Assembly: GCA_964548175.1 (NCBI GenBank)
Contig: CAZJQS010000001.1
Location: 62,001-126,000 of the forward strand
Origin: JANQPA01 sp964548175
GTDB taxonomy: Bacteria; Bacteroidota; Bacteroidia; Chitinophagales; Saprospiraceae
Length of the DNA stretch: 64,000 nucleotides
Reading direction: 5' to 3'
This document shows positions 61,885-64,000 of the stretch, piece by piece; position 1 is the first letter of the stretch; every line of letters begins with the position of its first letter. The translations under genes and the position numbers were made by a program. The notes beneath the pieces were generated by a model, which was not told the DNA's origin, searched no databases, and saw only the letters and a program-made list of their open reading frames with translations.

Positions 61885-62703
61885 ATGGACGCATTAAAAG
61901 CCAAGATCGAAAAAGCCTGGGACGATCGCTCTCTTATCGAACAGGCCGACACTCAGGAGGCCATTCGCGAAGTTATGGAAATGCTCGACAAAGGAAAGAT
62001 CAGAGTAGCTGAGCCTACTGAAGAAGGGGTATGGAAAGTTAACGACTGGATCAAAAAAGCCGTGGTACTCTATTTTCCCATCCAGAAGATGGAAACCATT
62101 GAAGTTCCCCCTTTCGAGTTTCACGATAAAATTCCTCTGAAAAAAGATTTTGCCGCTCAGGGCGTAAGAGTCGTTCCGCACGCTATTGCCCGTTATGGCG
62201 CATTTCTCGAAAAAGGGGTGATCATGATGCCGAGTTATGTCAACCTGGGCGCCTGGGTCGGCAGCGGCACTATGGTGGACACCTGGGCGACCGTAGGCTC
62301 CTGTGCGCAGATCGGCCGCAATGTTCACCTTAGCGGTGGCGTGGGGATCGGCGGTGTCTTGGAGCCCTTGCAAGCCACGCCTACCATTATCGAAGACAAT
62401 TGCTTTATCGGGTCGCGCTGTATCGTAGTAGAAGGTGTATGCGTAGAAAAGGAAGCGGTGCTTGGAGCAAATGTCGTATTGACCAAATCTACACGCATCA
62501 TTGATGTGACCGGCGAGGAGGAAGTCATCCACAGAGGGCGGGTGCCTGCTCGCTCCGTTGTCATTCCCGGCTCCTATACGAAAAAGTTTCCGGCCGGCGA
62601 ATACAATGTCTCCTGCGCATTGATCATAGGAAAAAGAAAGGAAAGTACGGATAAGAAAGTGTCGCTCAATAATGCGTTGAGGGATTATGATGTAGCTGTA
62701 TAA
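61885..62703 (+). CDS. dapD: Tetrahydrodipicolinate N-succinyltransferase
   Basis: A 272-residue left-handed beta-helix enzyme of the lysine/diaminopimelate pathway. The N-terminal helical domain (about 1-95) is followed by hexapeptide repeats (about 105-230; GAWVGSGTMVDTWATVGSCA, then GGVGIGGVLEPLQA and NCFIGSRCIVVEG). Length is close to E. coli DapD (274). Supplies diaminopimelate for peptidoglycan cross-links. Confidence 0.97.
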   Translation: MDALKAKIEKAWDDRSLIEQADTQEAIREVMEMLDKGKIRVAEPTEEGVWKVNDWIKKAVVLYFPIQKMETIEVPPFEFHDKIPLKKDFAAQGVRVVPHAIARYGAFLEKGVIMMPSYVNLGAWVGSGTMVDTWATVGSCAQIGRNVHLSGGVGIGGVLEPLQATPTIIEDNCFIGSRCIVVEGVCVEKEAVLGANVVLTKSTRIIDVTGEEEVIHRGRVPARSVVIPGSYTKKFPAGEYNVSCALIIGKRKESTDKKVSLNNALRDYDVAV

Positions 62704-62863
62704 GAAACTTTTTTTTTGGGCTTCGTTACTTTTCCTGACACCAATGGCTTTTTGAGCTTTGTGTTTTTTGGCCGCTGGTGAATTTAACCTGAATTCCATC
62801 TTTGTGGTGATAAAAAAGATCATTCAATTTTTTTTCCAAAAAAAGGAAACATCTCCGGATCCG

Positions 62864-63427
62864 ATGAAGTATTTGATCGCCGGCCTGGGCAATATGGGCG
62901 CTGAATATGACCATACGCGTCACAACATCGGCTTTGATGTAGTAGATTACCTGGCCGAAGAATTCGACGTATCGTTTAAAAATGATCAGCTCGGGGATAT
63001 CGCCGAGTTCAAGCACAAAGGCAGGACTTTTGTGCTGCTCAAGCCGTCTACCTATATGAACCGCTCGGGAAAGGCGGTCCGTTACTGGCTCCAGAAGAAG
63101 AACATCCCTCAGGAAAACCTGCTGGTCATAGTCGATGATCTGAACCTCCCCTTTGGCAAGCAGCGCATCCGGGGAAAAGGCAGCGATGGCGGACATAATG
63201 GGCTGAAAAGCGTCGATCAGATGCTGGGCAACAACAAATACGCCCGTTTGCGCATCGGTATTGATAATGACTTTCATCAGGGACAGCAAGCCGATTATGT
63301 GTTGGGAATATGGTCGGAGGAACAAGAGAAGGAACTACCGGATATCATCAAATATGCAGCTGAGGTCTGTAAAAGCTTTGGGACGATCGGTTTGAATTTT
63401 ACGATGAATCAGTTTAATAAGAAATAA
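62864..63427 (+). CDS. pth: Peptidyl-tRNA hydrolase
   Basis: 187 residues from the ATG at 62864 (MKYLIAGLGNMGAEYDHTRH); an upstream start at 62759 would add a hydrophobic, unlike-family tail. Catalytic and binding residues are in GLGN, the His in DHTRHNIG and the Asp in LVIVDDLNLPFG. It frees tRNA from dropped-off peptidyl-tRNA. Single gene, followed by a convergent glycosyltransferase. Confidence 0.96.
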   Translation: MKYLIAGLGNMGAEYDHTRHNIGFDVVDYLAEEFDVSFKNDQLGDIAEFKHKGRTFVLLKPSTYMNRSGKAVRYWLQKKNIPQENLLVIVDDLNLPFGKQRIRGKGSDGGHNGLKSVDQMLGNNKYARLRIGIDNDFHQGQQADYVLGIWSEEQEKELPDIIKYAAEVCKSFGTIGLNFTMNQFNKK

Positions 63428-63467
63428 GACCTAAGCCCGGCTAATAAAAAGGCGGCGCTTCTTCTTA

Positions 63468-64000
63468 TTATTGGCCAGCTATACGGTTCAAAAAACCATC
63501 GAGCACCGATTTCCATATTTCCTCGGAATAAGGGAACTCCCCGAACCCTTTGTATTTTTTTGCCTCCTCGACTCCTTCTTTCAAGTTGAGCTGCTGTTGT
63601 CGTTGCTGAAGACTAATGCCTTGTTGTTCATAAAGGTCTGCAAGGTATTCCTGTTCGGTCTGGCCGGGAGTGGGGATCAGCAATGTTTTTTTACCCAGGG
63701 CTACGAGGTCGAGAATGGTGCTGTAACCGGAGCGGCAAACGACAAGGTCGCTGGCGGCGATGATCTCATTGAGTTGCTTGCCGGTTCGGTAGGAATATAT
63801 TTCGAACCGATCCGATACTTTTTGGTATTCTTCTTTTTCCGGTTTGCCCTGAACCATGACCATCTTGTACGGTAAATCTTTTGCTTGTTGGAGTATTTTT
63901 TTCTCCAGGCGGGTTCTTTGGGGCTCCGGGCCGGAGAAGATAAAAGCCAGATCGTATTTTTTGTCTACTTTCAGCGGTTTTATACGGGTAAGTGCGCCCA
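63468..64000 (-). CDS. MurG-like glycosyltransferase, C-terminal part (partial, right edge)
   Basis: The last 176 codons of a gene that enters from the right edge. The Rossmann-like C-domain is seen: IFSGPEPQRTRLEKKILQQ, then SDLVVCRSGYSTILDLVALG and IPTPGQTEQEYLADL, which fit the nucleotide-sugar-binding end of GT28-type enzymes. In Bacteroidota these are often unnamed glycosyltransferases rather than MurG itself. The acceptor is unknown. Confidence 0.85.
   Translation of the reverse strand, partial: GALTRIKPLKVDKKYDLAFIFSGPEPQRTRLEKKILQQAKDLPYKMVMVQGKPEKEEYQKVSDRFEIYSYRTGKQLNEIIAASDLVVCRSGYSTILDLVALGKKTLLIPTPGQTEQEYLADLYEQQGISLQQRQQQLNLKEGVEEAKKYKGFGEFPYSEEIWKSVLDGFLNRIAGQ

Noticed and set aside
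61894..62823. A 309-codon minus-strand frame opposite dapD
   Set aside because: dapD hexapeptide repeats occupy the plus strand; the antisense frame has no family match that I can see.
1..64000. CRISPR array, prophage, intact insertion sequence or toxin-antitoxin module
   Set aside because: I saw no regularly spaced direct repeats, integrase, transposase or paired small toxin/antitoxin frames in the window.

Overview
The window is a stretch of chromosome from a member of the Bacteroidota, most likely a Saprospiria-type (Lewinella-like) bacterium. The evidence is seen directly. A mutY-ssb-gldE-gldD block matches the gliding-motility gene order of this phylum. Two secreted proteins (a GH10 xylanase and a zinc metalloprotease) end in type IX secretion sorting domains. 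SecA is long (about 1100 residues), and several promoters fit the TTTG / TAnnTTTG pattern of the phylum. Most genes are housekeeping and none is a complete insertion sequence or prophage.

Layout. 1-5.9 kb: a TPR protein that runs off the left edge (probably a TPR-CHAT protease) is divergent from a 1058-residue periplasmic caspase-like protein. Between them lie two copies of a 109-bp repeat carrying a long palindrome. 5.9-9.2 kb: a three-gene operon for a Tat-exported molybdenum hydroxylase (diheme cytochrome c, 2Fe-2S subunit, molybdopterin subunit). 9.2-13.5 kb: an accessory-looking patch holding a xylanase, decayed gene fragments (nSTAND-like, RadC-like, four-helix-bundle-like) and tRNA-Cys. 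13.7-23.5 kb: a lipoprotein, secA, deoC, a SPOR protein, rodA, tgt and an LptF/G permease. This part is dotted with hairpin elements that share TGCTTAC ends. 23.8-31.6 kb: an ECF-type sigma factor, mutY-ssb-gldE-gldD, recA, small stress and repair genes and an orphan TrpF-like protein. 31.6-43.9 kb: an RND/MMPL transporter, OmpA protein, rnhB, T9SS metalloprotease, MBL hydrolase, a giant beta-propeller/barrel protein and prfA. 44.1-54.5 kb: tsaB, two ArsR-fold regulators, lspA, a DksA-like protein, pdxA, rsmA, yqeY-like, ALDH7, an OmpA domain protein, a PAP2-like protein and an MscS channel. 54.5-64 kb: M48 protease, two Skp-like chaperones with murI, trmB, a hydrolase, a conserved secreted protein, an ornithine cyclodeaminase homologue, dapD, pth and a glycosyltransferase cut by the right edge.

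How the genes work together. Envelope biogenesis dominates: secA, skp x2, lspA, lptF/G, rodA, murI, dapD, M48 and OmpA proteins. Translation quality genes (tgt, trmB, rsmA, prfA, tsaB, pth) are scattered among them as short transcription units. The most unusual material is (i) the TPR/caspase divergent pair with palindromic repeats, (ii) the dispersed TGCTTAC hairpin family, with one copy in the secA leader and a composite copy between pdxA and rsmA, (iii) a fossil duplication of promoter plus signal-peptide start in front of the SPOR gene, and (iv) several family members that have lost their signature residues (Tgt zinc cysteines, MGMT cysteine, TrpF cysteine, DksA zinc finger).
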